64,000 bases of DNA, taken from contig JANQKC010000029.1 of the NCBI GenBank assembly GCA_028281325.1, positions 62,001-126,000 of the forward strand, given 5' to 3'. The notes under the pieces are model-generated. The model ran no database searches and had not been told where the DNA came from. It was given only the letters and a program-made list of their open reading frames with translations. A program made the position numbers and the translations under genes. Shown one piece after another: positions 48,282 to 57,462 of this stretch; within the stretch, counting starts at the first letter, position 1; every line of letters begins with the position of its first letter. Source of the DNA: Alphaproteobacteria bacterium (GTDB lineage: Bacteria > Pseudomonadota > Alphaproteobacteria > UBA8366).

Positions 48282-48626
48282 CGAAACAAACCTCGGAACA
48301 CAGCTGTCTCCAACCTGAGGTAGGCGTACCCAAGCACCCTTCAACGGATGTCACGACTCCTTTATTTCCAGTGAAATATTTGTGAAATCGTGATTTTTGG
48401 GGAAAACTGCCGAAAGGATACATCGCATTTACCGTAACGCCTTACAATCGGCGGATTCGGACCCACGGATTCTTCGAGCGAGGGGTGCAAGGAGGGATCA
48501 CCGCGGCAACCAAGCGACGGCGCCAACCGCCTGCCGCCATTTTCTCGGATAGACGCGGGAGGCGGGTCATGACAAGATTCACGCTGTAATTCTTGGGCAT
48601 CACAATGCGCACGGTGACAGGGCGAG
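48282..48626. other. Divergent intergenic region between the acyltransferase and clpS2
   Basis: These 345 bp hold promoters for both genes. An AT-rich stretch (48357-48400) is the likeliest promoter zone. A tiny ORF at 48569-48589 (MTRFTL) has a good GGAGG site, but may be chance. No RNA gene was seen. Confidence 0.45.
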
Positions 48627-48932
48627 ATGAGCAACCCCCTTGTCGGTCCCGATACCAAGACGCGGCCGAAGACAAAGCGGCCGCCGATGCACAAGGTCAT
48701 CCTGCTGAACGACGATTACACGCCGCGCGAATTCGTCGTGGTCGTGCTACGGTCGGTCTTCGCCATCGGTGAAGGCAAAGCCAACCGCATCATGCTGACC
48801 GCGCATGAGCGGGGCGCCTGCGTCGTTGCCGTTTATGCCAAGGACATCGCGGAAACCAAAGCCACCGAAGCGACCGAAGCGGGCCGGCGCGCGGGTCATC
48901 CCCTGATGTTCACAACCGAACCGGAAGAATAG
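48627..48932 (+). CDS. clpS2: Second Clp adaptor, ClpS2
   Basis: A 101-residue ClpS paralog away from clpA. The core KVILLNDDYTPREFVVVVLRSVF and LTAHERGACVVAVYAKDIAETKATEAT keeps the N-degron pocket (NDD; His of TAH). The gatekeeper Met of ClpS1 is Arg here (TPR), and the ending GHPLMFTTEPEE matches Agrobacterium-type ClpS2, known to read N-degrons with narrower specificity. It probably serves the ClpA at 18408 under other conditions than ClpS1. Confidence 0.94.
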   Translation: MSNPLVGPDTKTRPKTKRPPMHKVILLNDDYTPREFVVVVLRSVFAIGEGKANRIMLTAHERGACVVAVYAKDIAETKATEATEAGRRAGHPLMFTTEPEE

Positions 48933-48949
48933 CCGGGGACGGTATCGGC

Positions 48950-50140
48950 CTACGCGACGCGAACCCGTTCGATCGCGTGTTTCTCGACCGCCTTTTCGTC
49001 CACCGTTCCGCCGAGACCAGGCCCGGTCGGGATCGTGCACGCGCCGTCCTCAATCTCCATCACCGGGTCCGGCACGATCGGGTCCTCCGCGACCTGCGGC
49101 AATCCCATGGTGAACTCCGCGCCGAAGGCATGGTTCGGCACCGACGCGCCGAGATGCGCCGCCGCAAGCGCCTCCAGGTGAGAGCCGTTCGCCGTCCCCG
49201 CGCAATTCACGTCGTAACCCGCCGCTTCCGCCACCAGCGCGATCTGCCGGCCACGCCACAGCCCGCCGCTCTTATACAGCTTGATGCCGAGCACGTCGGC
49301 CGCCTCCGCCTGCACCACCTTGATCGCATCCTGCGGCGAGTAGACGGACTCATCGGCCATCACCGGCATGCCCGCGTGATCGCGCACCCGTTTCAGCCCG
49401 GCGATATCCCAGCCTTCGACCGGTTGCTCGAAATAGGCGATCTCCACGTCCCATAGCCCTTCCGCCAACTGTATGGCTTCCCGGGCGGAGAGACTGCCAT
49501 TTGCGTCGAGCGCAAGCTGGACCGTGTCGCCGAGCAGATCGCGGACCTGACTAAGGGTCTCGATATTCTCCGCGAGCCTCGCAACCGGTCCGACCTTGAA
49601 ACAGATATACGGCGTCTTGACGTCACCGAACGCACGGCTTGCCTCATGCACCATCCGCCCGACGCTGCCCGCACCGACCGACCATTCCAGCGGAATGCGC
49701 TCCTTGCATGCCCCGCCCAACAAGGCGTGAACCGGAACGCCCAAGGCGCGGCCCAGCAAGTCGTGCAGCGCCACGTCGAACATCGCCAGCGCCGCGGAAT
49801 TCGGCGGGAGCTTTCGCGTCATCTCCCGCAGCAGCGCTGCACGGTCAAAGGCATTCCGCCCGACCGCCAGCGGCGCGTAGTAGTCGCGCAGCGCGGCGAC
49901 GGCGCTCGACGCGGTATCCGCCTGAAACGGATTGACGGGTCGGATCTGCCCCCATCCGGTGACGCCGCCGGCCCGGACGGCAACGAGCACGGAACGGCCA
50001 ACCATCCCCGTCTCGCCATACTGGATCGGCCCTGTTGGCAGGGTCCGCCGAAGGCTTGGCAACAGGTCCAACGGTATGATCTCGACCTCGTCAATGGTCA
50101 GGGATTCAGTATACGCGCGTTCATCGACGCCGGTCGGCAT
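48950..50140 (-). CDS. Mandelate racemase / muconate lactonising enzyme family protein
   Basis: A 396-residue enolase-superfamily enzyme of the muconate-lactonising subgroup. It has a base Lys in YICFKVGP (the first Lys of KxK is lost), metal ligands in LALDANGSL, YFEQPVEGW and VMADESVYS, and the second base Lys in GIKLYKSGG. This catalytic layout differs from the TarD-like enzyme at 2185. It probably performs cycloisomerisation, racemisation or dehydration of an acid. It is divergent from an SLC13 transporter, 97 bp apart. Confidence 0.9.
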   Translation of the reverse strand: MPTGVDERAYTESLTIDEVEIIPLDLLPSLRRTLPTGPIQYGETGMVGRSVLVAVRAGGVTGWGQIRPVNPFQADTASSAVAALRDYYAPLAVGRNAFDRAALLREMTRKLPPNSAALAMFDVALHDLLGRALGVPVHALLGGACKERIPLEWSVGAGSVGRMVHEASRAFGDVKTPYICFKVGPVARLAENIETLSQVRDLLGDTVQLALDANGSLSAREAIQLAEGLWDVEIAYFEQPVEGWDIAGLKRVRDHAGMPVMADESVYSPQDAIKVVQAEAADVLGIKLYKSGGLWRGRQIALVAEAAGYDVNCAGTANGSHLEALAAAHLGASVPNHAFGAEFTMGLPQVAEDPIVPDPVMEIEDGACTIPTGPGLGGTVDEKAVEKHAIERVRVA

Positions 50141-50237
50141 GATGCGATCTCCTTTGCCGCGCGCACCGCATTAGGCGTTTGCGCACGGTATTTGGTAAGA
50201 CGGGTATTCAGAACCCGTTTTCCCGAGACTCTACTCC

Positions 50238-51656
50238 ATGAGCGCAGTTCATAAAAAAGGTCCGGCCAACGGGCCCCCGCTCTTCGCCAAACTGATCGCG
50301 GGAATACTGGTCCTTATCGGCGCCGGCATGCTGTTTCTGCCCGCGCCCGACGGTATCGAGCCGAACGCCTTCCGCGCGCTGGGCCTCGTGTTCATCGCCG
50401 TCGCCTTCTGGGCGACCGAGGTGCTGCCGCCGCATGTCACCAGCTTTCTGTTCTTCCTACTGGCCGTGGTCCTGCATGTCGCCGAACCCGCCGTCGTGTT
50501 TTCCGGCTTTCATGCGGGAGCCGTCTGGCTGATCTTCGGCGGCATCGTGCTCGGCGTCGCCGTGCAGCGCACCGGTCTCGGCATCCGCATGGCCGAAGCG
50601 GTGCTGCGACGGACCGGACAGTCCTACCGGCGGGTGTTGCTGGGCGTCGCGCTGGCCGCCTTCGCCCTCGCCTTCGTGATGCCGTCGGCGATGAGCCGGG
50701 TCGTCCTGCTGGTGCCGATCGTCGCCGCGCTGGCGGACCGCATGGGATACGAAGCCGGAAGCAGCGGCCGCGACGGGATGATCCTCGCCGCCGCCTTCAG
50801 CACCGTCATGTCGCCGATGGGCCTGCTGCCCGCGACGGTGCCGAATGTGGTGATGAGCGGCCTGATCGAGAGCATCTATGGCGTAACGCTGCGTTACGGC
50901 GAGTTCTTTTTGCTCAACATGCCGGTCGCCGGGTTGCTCTCCTTCCTGTCGATCCTCGCACTCGTGATGCTGATGTTCCGGAGCGACGCGCCCCGCCCCC
51001 TCGCCCCCGAGAGCCACAAGGCGATGAGCAAGGACGAACGCCGCCTCACCGTCCTGCTTATCCTGACCTTGGCCTTGTGGGCGACGGATACGCTGCACGG
51101 CGTCGCGCCGGCCTGGGTCGCCTTCGGCGCGGCGGTGATCTGCCTGCTGCCGATCGCGGGGCTGGTGCCGCCGAAGGCGCTGAGCGAATCGGTCAATTAC
51201 GCGCCCTGGTTCTTCACCGCCGGGATCATCGGACTCGGCGCAGTGGTCGCCGACAGCGGGCTCGCCAAGACGCTGGGCGCGCTGTTCATCGACGTCTCGG
51301 GCCTGTCGCCGGACAACGACGCCTATAACTTCGGCGCCATCCTCGGCATGGGCAGCCTGATGTCGCTGGCCGCGAACCCGGCGGGCGCGGCGGCGGTGCT
51401 GACGCCGTTGGCCCCCGACATCGCAGCGGCGACCGGCTGGCCGCTCAAGACCGCCATGCTGTCGCAGGTCACCAGCTTCATGGTGATCCTGCTGCCGTAT
51501 CAGATCGCACCCGTTCTGACGGCGATGCTGCTGGGCCAGGTCAATTTCGGCCGCACGGTGCGGATGTGCCTCGCCTACACCGCGGTCTACGTGATCGCGA
51601 TCACGCCGCTGAACTTCCTCTGGTGGCGCTGGCTCGGGATGTTCACGGCGGGTTAA
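50238..51656 (+). CDS. SLC13/DASS-family anion permease
   Basis: A 472-residue membrane protein with about 11-12 hydrophobic segments. It has the family features: AFWATEVLPPHVTSFLFFLLAV near the N-terminus, the SSFxxT-like LAAAFSTVMSPMGLLPATVPNVVMSGL hairpin and a second inverted-repeat half around LGMGSLMSLAANPAGAAAVLTPLAPDIA. These transporters import di- or tricarboxylates with Na+. Its divergent neighbour suggests both serve uptake and use of one acid. Confidence 0.88.
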   Translation: MSAVHKKGPANGPPLFAKLIAGILVLIGAGMLFLPAPDGIEPNAFRALGLVFIAVAFWATEVLPPHVTSFLFFLLAVVLHVAEPAVVFSGFHAGAVWLIFGGIVLGVAVQRTGLGIRMAEAVLRRTGQSYRRVLLGVALAAFALAFVMPSAMSRVVLLVPIVAALADRMGYEAGSSGRDGMILAAAFSTVMSPMGLLPATVPNVVMSGLIESIYGVTLRYGEFFLLNMPVAGLLSFLSILALVMLMFRSDAPRPLAPESHKAMSKDERRLTVLLILTLALWATDTLHGVAPAWVAFGAAVICLLPIAGLVPPKALSESVNYAPWFFTAGIIGLGAVVADSGLAKTLGALFIDVSGLSPDNDAYNFGAILGMGSLMSLAANPAGAAAVLTPLAPDIAAATGWPLKTAMLSQVTSFMVILLPYQIAPVLTAMLLGQVNFGRTVRMCLAYTAVYVIAITPLNFLWWRWLGMFTAG

Positions 51657-51666
51657 TGGCTTGATG

Positions 51667-51746
51667 CGTAACCCGGATGAAGCGAAGCGAAATTCGGGAA
51701 TAGAGCCTGTGATCCTAGATTACGCTGCGGTTCATCCAGGCTACGG
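51667..51746. repeat. REP-like imperfect inverted repeat
   Basis: Left arm CGTAACCCGGATGAAGCG continues with AAGCGAAATTC; the right arm, read in reverse complement, is CGTAGCCTGGATGAACCG followed by CAGCGTAATC. The arms agree over about 28 bases around a short spacer. This is the widespread proteobacterial intergenic repeat type built around CCCGGATGAGCGAAGCG. It lies just after the SLC13 gene. I saw no second copy in the window. Confidence 0.75.
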
Positions 51747-51777
51747 GGCTAGCGCGAGATGATTGGGTAGATCGAGG

Positions 51778-52527
51778 TTAGTCTCGGTTTCGTCGATTAA
51801 TAACAAACGCTTGGATGTTCAATACTGCGTTCGCCACATGGTCATATATGTATTTCCCGTAGAACTGGTTTTCGAAACGCCACTTCGTATTCAGTAGCGC
51901 GATTTTCGCCAATCCACCCCAGAATTTGTCAAACGCCCATGTGCCTAATGTCTCTTTATAAGGTTCGACCTGACCGCTTTGCGCGTATTTTTCGTAGTGA
52001 TACCGCATGGTTTGAAGCGGTTCCCAATCCAAATCTCTAATCGTGATTTGTTCGCCATCTCGATTTGGGAATCTCCCGTTGGCGTCCGGAGGGTCTAATC
52101 TTAATGTAAATATTCCTTCTACTTCTTCAGTAATTTTGTAGTGGATAGCGTTTTTATGATGAACAACACATGCCAACTCATCATCAATATCAATTATAAA
52201 AAAAGGATAGGCGAATGAATATTCTTTATTTATTTTTGCATTATATGCTTCAGCGCAGCAAAATATGTATTTGCTATTCTTAGATACCCTTACTTTAAAT
52301 GGGTTCACCCAAATCCCGCGTTCCTTGCCGATCCAGATTTCCGGATTTGATTGGTTCCGCACGATTGCCAAATCGGCGTAGTACCAGCCCATTCGGATTT
52401 CGTCTTCATTGTACAAGACAATGCAGAGGTCGCGGTTCGGTACGGGAATCTTCGTAAGTTCCTGTTGCCACATGCCCAGTGGAAACATGTCGTCGACATG
52501 CCAGTCTTCCGCTTTGTTCTCGGCCAT
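51778..52527 (-). CDS. AT-rich orphan gene of unknown function
   Basis: A 249-residue protein I do not recognise. It is rich in Asn, Ile, Lys, Phe, Tyr and Trp, unlike its neighbours, and its DNA is visibly AT-rich (above all 52100-52290), which suggests transfer from another source. There is no signal peptide or clear membrane helix. Notable segments are IVLYNEDEIRMGWYYADLAIVRNQ, VNPFKVRVSKNSKYIFCCAEAYNAK and PFFIIDIDDELACVVHHK. AGGA lies just before the ATG. It sits between the REP-like repeat and dnaE2, as cargo genes often do. Confidence 0.75.
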   Translation of the reverse strand: MAENKAEDWHVDDMFPLGMWQQELTKIPVPNRDLCIVLYNEDEIRMGWYYADLAIVRNQSNPEIWIGKERGIWVNPFKVRVSKNSKYIFCCAEAYNAKINKEYSFAYPFFIIDIDDELACVVHHKNAIHYKITEEVEGIFTLRLDPPDANGRFPNRDGEQITIRDLDWEPLQTMRYHYEKYAQSGQVEPYKETLGTWAFDKFWGGLAKIALLNTKWRFENQFYGKYIYDHVANAVLNIQAFVINRRNRD

Positions 52528-52555
52528 GGTCCTCGTGCCGCTGTTTTTTAGAACC

Positions 52556-55500
52556 CTAGTGAAAATCGCGTGACGGGAACAGCGCCTTGGCTTGTTCGCG
52601 CGGGTGTTTCGGGCGGGGGATCGGGGTCGGCGGCTTCGACTTTCCGCAGCGCAACGCCTTTTCCCGCGGATCGATCGGCAGACCGTGCTTCACCTCGTCG
52701 GCGGGGCTGACGGTCAGGTCGAAGCTTTCCTTGTCCGCCAGGTCGTCGAGCTGCCCCGACAGGTCCTCCAGCCGTTCCGCCACGATATGGGTGACGATGC
52801 CTTCGCGCTGCAGTTTGCCGGTCACCCGCAGCAGCCGTGCGGTCATCACGACGCGGCGGAACCGCTCGAAGGTCTTACGCCAGACGATGATGTTGGCGAC
52901 GCCGGTCTCGTCCTCGATGGTGATGAAGATGACGCCCTTGGCGCTGCCCGGCCGCTGACGCACCAGCACCAGCCCGGCGACGGTGACGCGGGCCTCGTCC
53001 TTCGTCTCGACCAGCCGCGCCGCGGGGATGGCGCCCATCAGGGTCATGCGGCCGCGCAGCAGGTCCAGCGGATGGCGCTTCAACGACAGGCGCATCCAGG
53101 AATAATCCTCCACCACCTCCTCGCCGATCGACATCTCCGGCAGGTCGACCATCGGCTCGTCGCCCCGTTCGCTGCCCTCGATCCCGGCGAACAGCGGCAA
53201 CGGGGAATCGCCCAGCCCCTTGGCGATCCACAGCGCCTGACGGCGCTTCAGCCCCATCGACCCGAAGGCGTCGGCGCGGGCCAGCGCCTCCAGCACAGAG
53301 GCCGGCAGCCCGGTTCGCCGCCACAGCGCCGCCGGATCCCAGTAGCCGTTGTTGCGCTTTTCGACCAGACAAAGCGCTTGCTCCTCCGACAGGCCTTTGA
53401 TCTGCCGCAGGCCGAGCCGCAACGCCAAGCCGCCGATGGACTCGGCGTTGACCTCGAGCGTCGAATCCCAATCGGAGCGGTTCACGTCCGGCGGCAACGC
53501 GGTCACGTCATGATCGACCGCATCGCGCACGATCTGCGCCGGGGCATAGAAGCCCATCGGTTGGCTGTTCAGCAGCGCCGCCGCGAAGACCGCCGGGTAA
53601 TGGCATTTCATCCAGGCCGAGACATAGACCAGCATGGCGAAACTCGCCGCGTGGCTTTCCGGGAAGCCGTATTCGCCGAAACCTTCGATCTGCCGGAAAC
53701 AGCGGTCGGCGAAATCGGCGTCGTAGCCGCGCGCCACCATCCCGGCGACGAACTTCTCGCGGAAGCTATGAATCGTGCCGACGCGGCGGAAGGTCGCCAT
53801 GGCGCGGCGCAGCCGGTCCGCCTCGGACGGCGTGAACCCGGCCCCAACGATGGCGATCTTCATCGCCTGTTCCTGGAACAGCGGCACGCCGAGGGTCTTG
53901 CCGAGCACATCGCGCAGCGCCTCGGACGGATAATCCACCTGCTCCTCGCCGTTCCGGCGGCGCAGATAGGGATGCACCATGTCGCCCTGGATCGGCCCGG
54001 GCCGGACGATCGCCACCTCGATCACCAGGTCGTAGAAATCGCGCGGCTTCATGCGCGGCAGGAAGGCCATCTGCGCCCGGCTCTCGACCTGGAAAACGCC
54101 GATCGAGTCCGCATTGCACAGCATGTCGTAGACCGCCGGGTCCTCCGCCGGCACGGTCGCCAAGTCATACGTCTTGCCGAAATGCCGGTGGATCATGTCG
54201 AAGCCCTTGCGGATGCAGGTCAGCATGCCGAGCGACAACACGTCGATCTTGAGGAGGCCGAGCGCGTCCAGGTCGTCCTTGTCCCACTCGATCACGGTGC
54301 GGTCTTCCATCGCCGCATTCTCGATCGGCACGATCTCGGTCAACGGGCCGCGGCTGATCACGAACCCGCCGACATGCTGCGACAGGTGGCGCGGAAAACC
54401 GATCAGCGTCGCGGTCAGCAGCAGCGCCTGCCGCAGCCGCCGGTCCGTGGGGTCGAGACCGATCTCCCGCACCTGATCCTCGTCGATGCCGTCGCTGGAC
54501 CAGCCCCAGACCTGCCCCGCCAGCGCGGTCACCGTGTCGCGGCTGAGGCCCATCGCCTTGCCCACCTCACGGACCGCGCCGCGCGCCCGATAGCAGGACA
54601 CCACCGCCGTCATGCCGGCCCGGTCGCGGCCGTATTTCGCGTAGATATACTGGATGACCTCCTCGCGCCGCTCGTGTTCGAAATCCACGTCGATGTCGGG
54701 CGGCTCGTTACGCTCGGTCGAGACGAAGCGTTCGAACAGTAGGTCGAGCTTCGACGGATCGACCGCGGTGATGCCGAGGCAGTAACAGACGGCGGAATTG
54801 GCCGCCGAGCCGCGCCCCTGACACAGGATATCCCGCTCGCGCGCGAAGCGGACGATGTCGTACACGGTCAGGAAATACGGCGCATACCCGAGCTGACCGA
54901 TCAAGTCGAGTTCGTGCTCGACCACCTTCTTCACCGCTTTCGGGACGCCGCCGGGATAACGCCCTTTCGCCCCTTCCCAGGTCTGGTGGACGAGTTCTTC
55001 CTGCGGCGTGCGGCCATCGCCGGTCACCTCGTCGGGATATTCGTAACGCAATTCGTCGAGGTTGAAGCGGCAGCGCTGCACGATCTCCTGCGTCCGCGCC
55101 ACCGCGTCGGGATAGGCCGCGAACAGCCGCATCATGTCCTCGGCGGATTTGAGATGGCGCTCCCCGTTCGCGACCAGCCGGTAGCCCGCGTCGTCGATGG
55201 TGCAATGCTCGCGGATGCAGATCAGCACATCGGCCAGCGGACGCCGCGCCGCCTCGTGCATATGCACGTCGTTCGTCGCAACCAGCGGCACGCCGCAGGC
55301 GTCGGCGATTTCCGCCAACCGGGCGAGCCGATGCGTGTCGTCGCCGCGCAGCAGGTTCTGCCCGGCGAGATAACACGCCCCCGGGAAGGCCGCCGCCAGC
55401 GCGGAAAGCTCCACCGCGAACCCGTCTTCTGGGATATCTAGCCCCTCCGGCGGCAGCGCGACGAAGACCATCCCCGCCCCGTGCTCGAAGATGTCGGCGC

Positions 55501-55831
55501 GGGTCAACTCGCACGCGCCCTTCGGCGCGCGGCGGCGACCGACCGTGATCAGGCGGGACAGCCGGCCATAAGCGGCGCGGTCCTCCGGAAAGGCCAGCAG
55601 GCTGGCCCCATCGGTCAGGTCAAGCCGCGCGCCGACCAACAGCGGCAAATCCGCGTCCTTAGCGGCGATATGCATGCGCACGACGCCGGCGAGGCTGTTG
55701 CGGTCGGCCACGGCGATCGCCGTGTGGCCCAGTTCGACGGCGCGCGCCACCAGTTCATGCGCATGCGACGCCCCGCGCAGGAAGCTGAAATTCGTCGTGA
55801 CCTGAAGCTCGGCGTAGTCGGGCGCCATCAT
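52556..55831 (-). CDS. dnaE2: Error-prone DNA polymerase DnaE2 (ImuC)
   Basis: A 1091-residue C-family polymerase. It starts MMAPDYAELQVTTNFSFLRGASHAHELV, the PHP domain opening of DnaE2. It has GRGSAANSAVCYCLGIT, PPDIDVDFEHERREEVIQY (catalytic aspartates), GFPESHAASFAMLVYVSAW and a C-terminal OB fold. The start at 55831 makes an ATGA overlap with imuB; a longer frame to 56038 reads through imuB and is rejected. It does translesion synthesis with ImuA and ImuB during the SOS response. Confidence 0.97.
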   Translation of the reverse strand: MMAPDYAELQVTTNFSFLRGASHAHELVARAVELGHTAIAVADRNSLAGVVRMHIAAKDADLPLLVGARLDLTDGASLLAFPEDRAAYGRLSRLITVGRRRAPKGACELTRADIFEHGAGMVFVALPPEGLDIPEDGFAVELSALAAAFPGACYLAGQNLLRGDDTHRLARLAEIADACGVPLVATNDVHMHEAARRPLADVLICIREHCTIDDAGYRLVANGERHLKSAEDMMRLFAAYPDAVARTQEIVQRCRFNLDELRYEYPDEVTGDGRTPQEELVHQTWEGAKGRYPGGVPKAVKKVVEHELDLIGQLGYAPYFLTVYDIVRFARERDILCQGRGSAANSAVCYCLGITAVDPSKLDLLFERFVSTERNEPPDIDVDFEHERREEVIQYIYAKYGRDRAGMTAVVSCYRARGAVREVGKAMGLSRDTVTALAGQVWGWSSDGIDEDQVREIGLDPTDRRLRQALLLTATLIGFPRHLSQHVGGFVISRGPLTEIVPIENAAMEDRTVIEWDKDDLDALGLLKIDVLSLGMLTCIRKGFDMIHRHFGKTYDLATVPAEDPAVYDMLCNADSIGVFQVESRAQMAFLPRMKPRDFYDLVIEVAIVRPGPIQGDMVHPYLRRRNGEEQVDYPSEALRDVLGKTLGVPLFQEQAMKIAIVGAGFTPSEADRLRRAMATFRRVGTIHSFREKFVAGMVARGYDADFADRCFRQIEGFGEYGFPESHAASFAMLVYVSAWMKCHYPAVFAAALLNSQPMGFYAPAQIVRDAVDHDVTALPPDVNRSDWDSTLEVNAESIGGLALRLGLRQIKGLSEEQALCLVEKRNNGYWDPAALWRRTGLPASVLEALARADAFGSMGLKRRQALWIAKGLGDSPLPLFAGIEGSERGDEPMVDLPEMSIGEEVVEDYSWMRLSLKRHPLDLLRGRMTLMGAIPAARLVETKDEARVTVAGLVLVRQRPGSAKGVIFITIEDETGVANIIVWRKTFERFRRVVMTARLLRVTGKLQREGIVTHIVAERLEDLSGQLDDLADKESFDLTVSPADEVKHGLPIDPREKALRCGKSKPPTPIPRPKHPREQAKALFPSRDFH

Positions 55832-57462
55832 GCGAACAATCCGTGCAGGAACCACCGCGACGTGCCGTCCCGCCGGGGGCGCACTTCGCGGTACAGCCAG
55901 AAGCGACGGCCGGTCTCGTCCTCGACCCGCCAATAGTCGCGCGCGCCGCCGTCCCAGCCCGGATCGAGCCGCCACCATTCCGGCGCGATCCGCTCGGGTC
56001 CTTCCGCCGCCTGCAGCCGGTGCTGTACCCGCCGCCACCGGAAGGCCGCGGGCGGGCCGTCCTCGGGCACGGCGGCGAGCGTGTCCAGCCGTTCGGGCCG
56101 GGCCAGCAAGCGCAACGGCCGGACCGGGCCAGGCCGCCAGAGAACATCTCCGTCTCCGGCGGCGGCGGGCACGGTCTCGACCGCGTATTCCGGCAGAAAG
56201 CTCTCGCGCGGCCGCAACCCGACGACCCGATCGAACCCCAGCCGGTTGCCGAGCCGGTCGATCAACGGCGAAATATTTGAGTCTTTTGGGCGCCTATCGC
56301 CCGTTGGGCTACTTGAGGCGGGTTTTTGTCCCCTATCGCCCGTTGGGCTACTTGAAGCGGGTTTCGCGCGCCTATCGACCGCTGACCTATTCGCCTTTGA
56401 CCTACCCGAAGCGGGGCTATCGATCTGCACCGCGCCCAGCGGCTCGGTGACCGGGGCGGCCAGGACCATCGCCTCGACCCCGAAACCGGCATCGAGCGTC
56501 CCGAGACGCTCCGCGAAGAGCTTTGCGAGATGCGCCGCATCCCGCGCCGGGACGGACGTGCCGACGCTGACGGTCTGGAGCGACCCGTCGACCCGAAACA
56601 ACGTCAGGTCCAGCTGCCGGCAGCCGCGTTGCGCCTGGCCCAGCCGCTCGCACAATTCATGCAGCAGGCGGCGCAAGCCGGCTTGGATATCGTCGGTCAG
56701 CCCGATCGGGTCGGGAAAGGCCAGGCGAACGCGATAGCGCGGCGGCGGCCGGCGCGGGGATATCGGCTCCTCGACCCGGCCGAGCGCCTGGTCGAGCCGC
56801 AAGGACACTTCGCCGCTGAACCGCGCGGTCAACGGCGCCCGCGGCAAAGCGTAGAGGTCGCCGACCCGTTTCAGACCGAGACGCGTCAACCCCATCGCCG
56901 TCGCCGCGCCGAGCCGTAACGCCGAGACCGGCAACCCCGCGATGCTGCCACGGACCGACTCGGACGCCACGATCGAACAGGCTTCGCCGTAATGCGACAA
57001 GGCCCAGGCCGCGCCGGGCGTACCGGTCAGGGCGGCGCGTCCGCGCAGTCCCATCTTTCCAAGCCGCGTCAACAGGTCGTCCAGCATCGCCTGCTCGCCG
57101 CCGAACAGATGCGCGCAACCGGTCACGTCGAGCCAGACGCCGTCGGCGCCTTCCGGTGCGGCGAAGGGCGTGTAGCGGCCGCACCACGACAGGATATGCG
57201 CCCGCAACGCCGCATCCGCCTCCGGATCGGCGGGCATCGTCCGGAGCCCCGGCAAGACCGCCCGCGCGTCGGCCAGCGCCATCTCGGGCGCGATCCCCGC
57301 TGCCGACGCCGCGTCGCTGACCGCCGTAACGACGATCCGGCCCGCGGTTTCGGCGACCAGTGCGACTGGCGCGGCCGGATCATCCCGCCAGACGTTGCCT
57401 TTCCCGCGCCGCACCCGGTCGATCGACAATGTCGGAAACCAGAGAGAGATCACGCGTCGCAT
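55828..57462 (-). CDS. imuB: Y-family polymerase-like mutasome protein ImuB
   Basis: A 544-residue ImuB. It begins RRVISLWFPTLSIDRV, where active Y polymerases have a catalytic DMDAF segment, so it is catalytically inactive as expected for ImuB. HILSWCGRYTPFAAPEGADGVWLDVTGCAHLFGGE and the fingers/little-finger parts follow. Residues about 350-395 hold a 13-residue repeat (SPTGDRxxKPASS type). The C-terminal part (WWRLDPGWDGGARDYWRVEDETGRRFWLYREV) is typical. It is the hub linking the beta clamp, ImuA and DnaE2. It overlaps imuA at its 5' end and dnaE2 by 4 bp. Confidence 0.95.
   Translation of the reverse strand: MRRVISLWFPTLSIDRVRRGKGNVWRDDPAAPVALVAETAGRIVVTAVSDAASAAGIAPEMALADARAVLPGLRTMPADPEADAALRAHILSWCGRYTPFAAPEGADGVWLDVTGCAHLFGGEQAMLDDLLTRLGKMGLRGRAALTGTPGAAWALSHYGEACSIVASESVRGSIAGLPVSALRLGAATAMGLTRLGLKRVGDLYALPRAPLTARFSGEVSLRLDQALGRVEEPISPRRPPPRYRVRLAFPDPIGLTDDIQAGLRRLLHELCERLGQAQRGCRQLDLTLFRVDGSLQTVSVGTSVPARDAAHLAKLFAERLGTLDAGFGVEAMVLAAPVTEPLGAVQIDSPASGRSKANRSAVDRRAKPASSSPTGDRGQKPASSSPTGDRRPKDSNISPLIDRLGNRLGFDRVVGLRPRESFLPEYAVETVPAAAGDGDVLWRPGPVRPLRLLARPERLDTLAAVPEDGPPAAFRWRRVQHRLQAAEGPERIAPEWWRLDPGWDGGARDYWRVEDETGRRFWLYREVRPRRDGTSRWFLHGLFA
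56293..56409 (-). repeat. 39-bp in-frame tandem repeat inside imuB
   Basis: Three units of exactly 39 bp start at 56293, 56332 and 56371. The first two differ at only a few bases; the third is degenerate. They encode 13-residue repeats around SPTGDR and KPASS in the linker between the polymerase-like core and C-terminal region of ImuB, and 39 bp preserves the frame. Confidence 0.88.

Noticed and set aside
52592-54742. A 716-codon plus-strand frame opposite dnaE2
   Set aside because: Antisense shadow of DnaE2 with no motif of its own.
55832-56038. N-terminal extension of dnaE2
   Set aside because: It reads out of frame through the end of imuB; the family N-terminus and the ATGA overlap place the start at 55831.
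56293-56409. CRISPR-like array
   Set aside because: The units are contiguous without spacers, in frame within imuB, and encode a protein linker.
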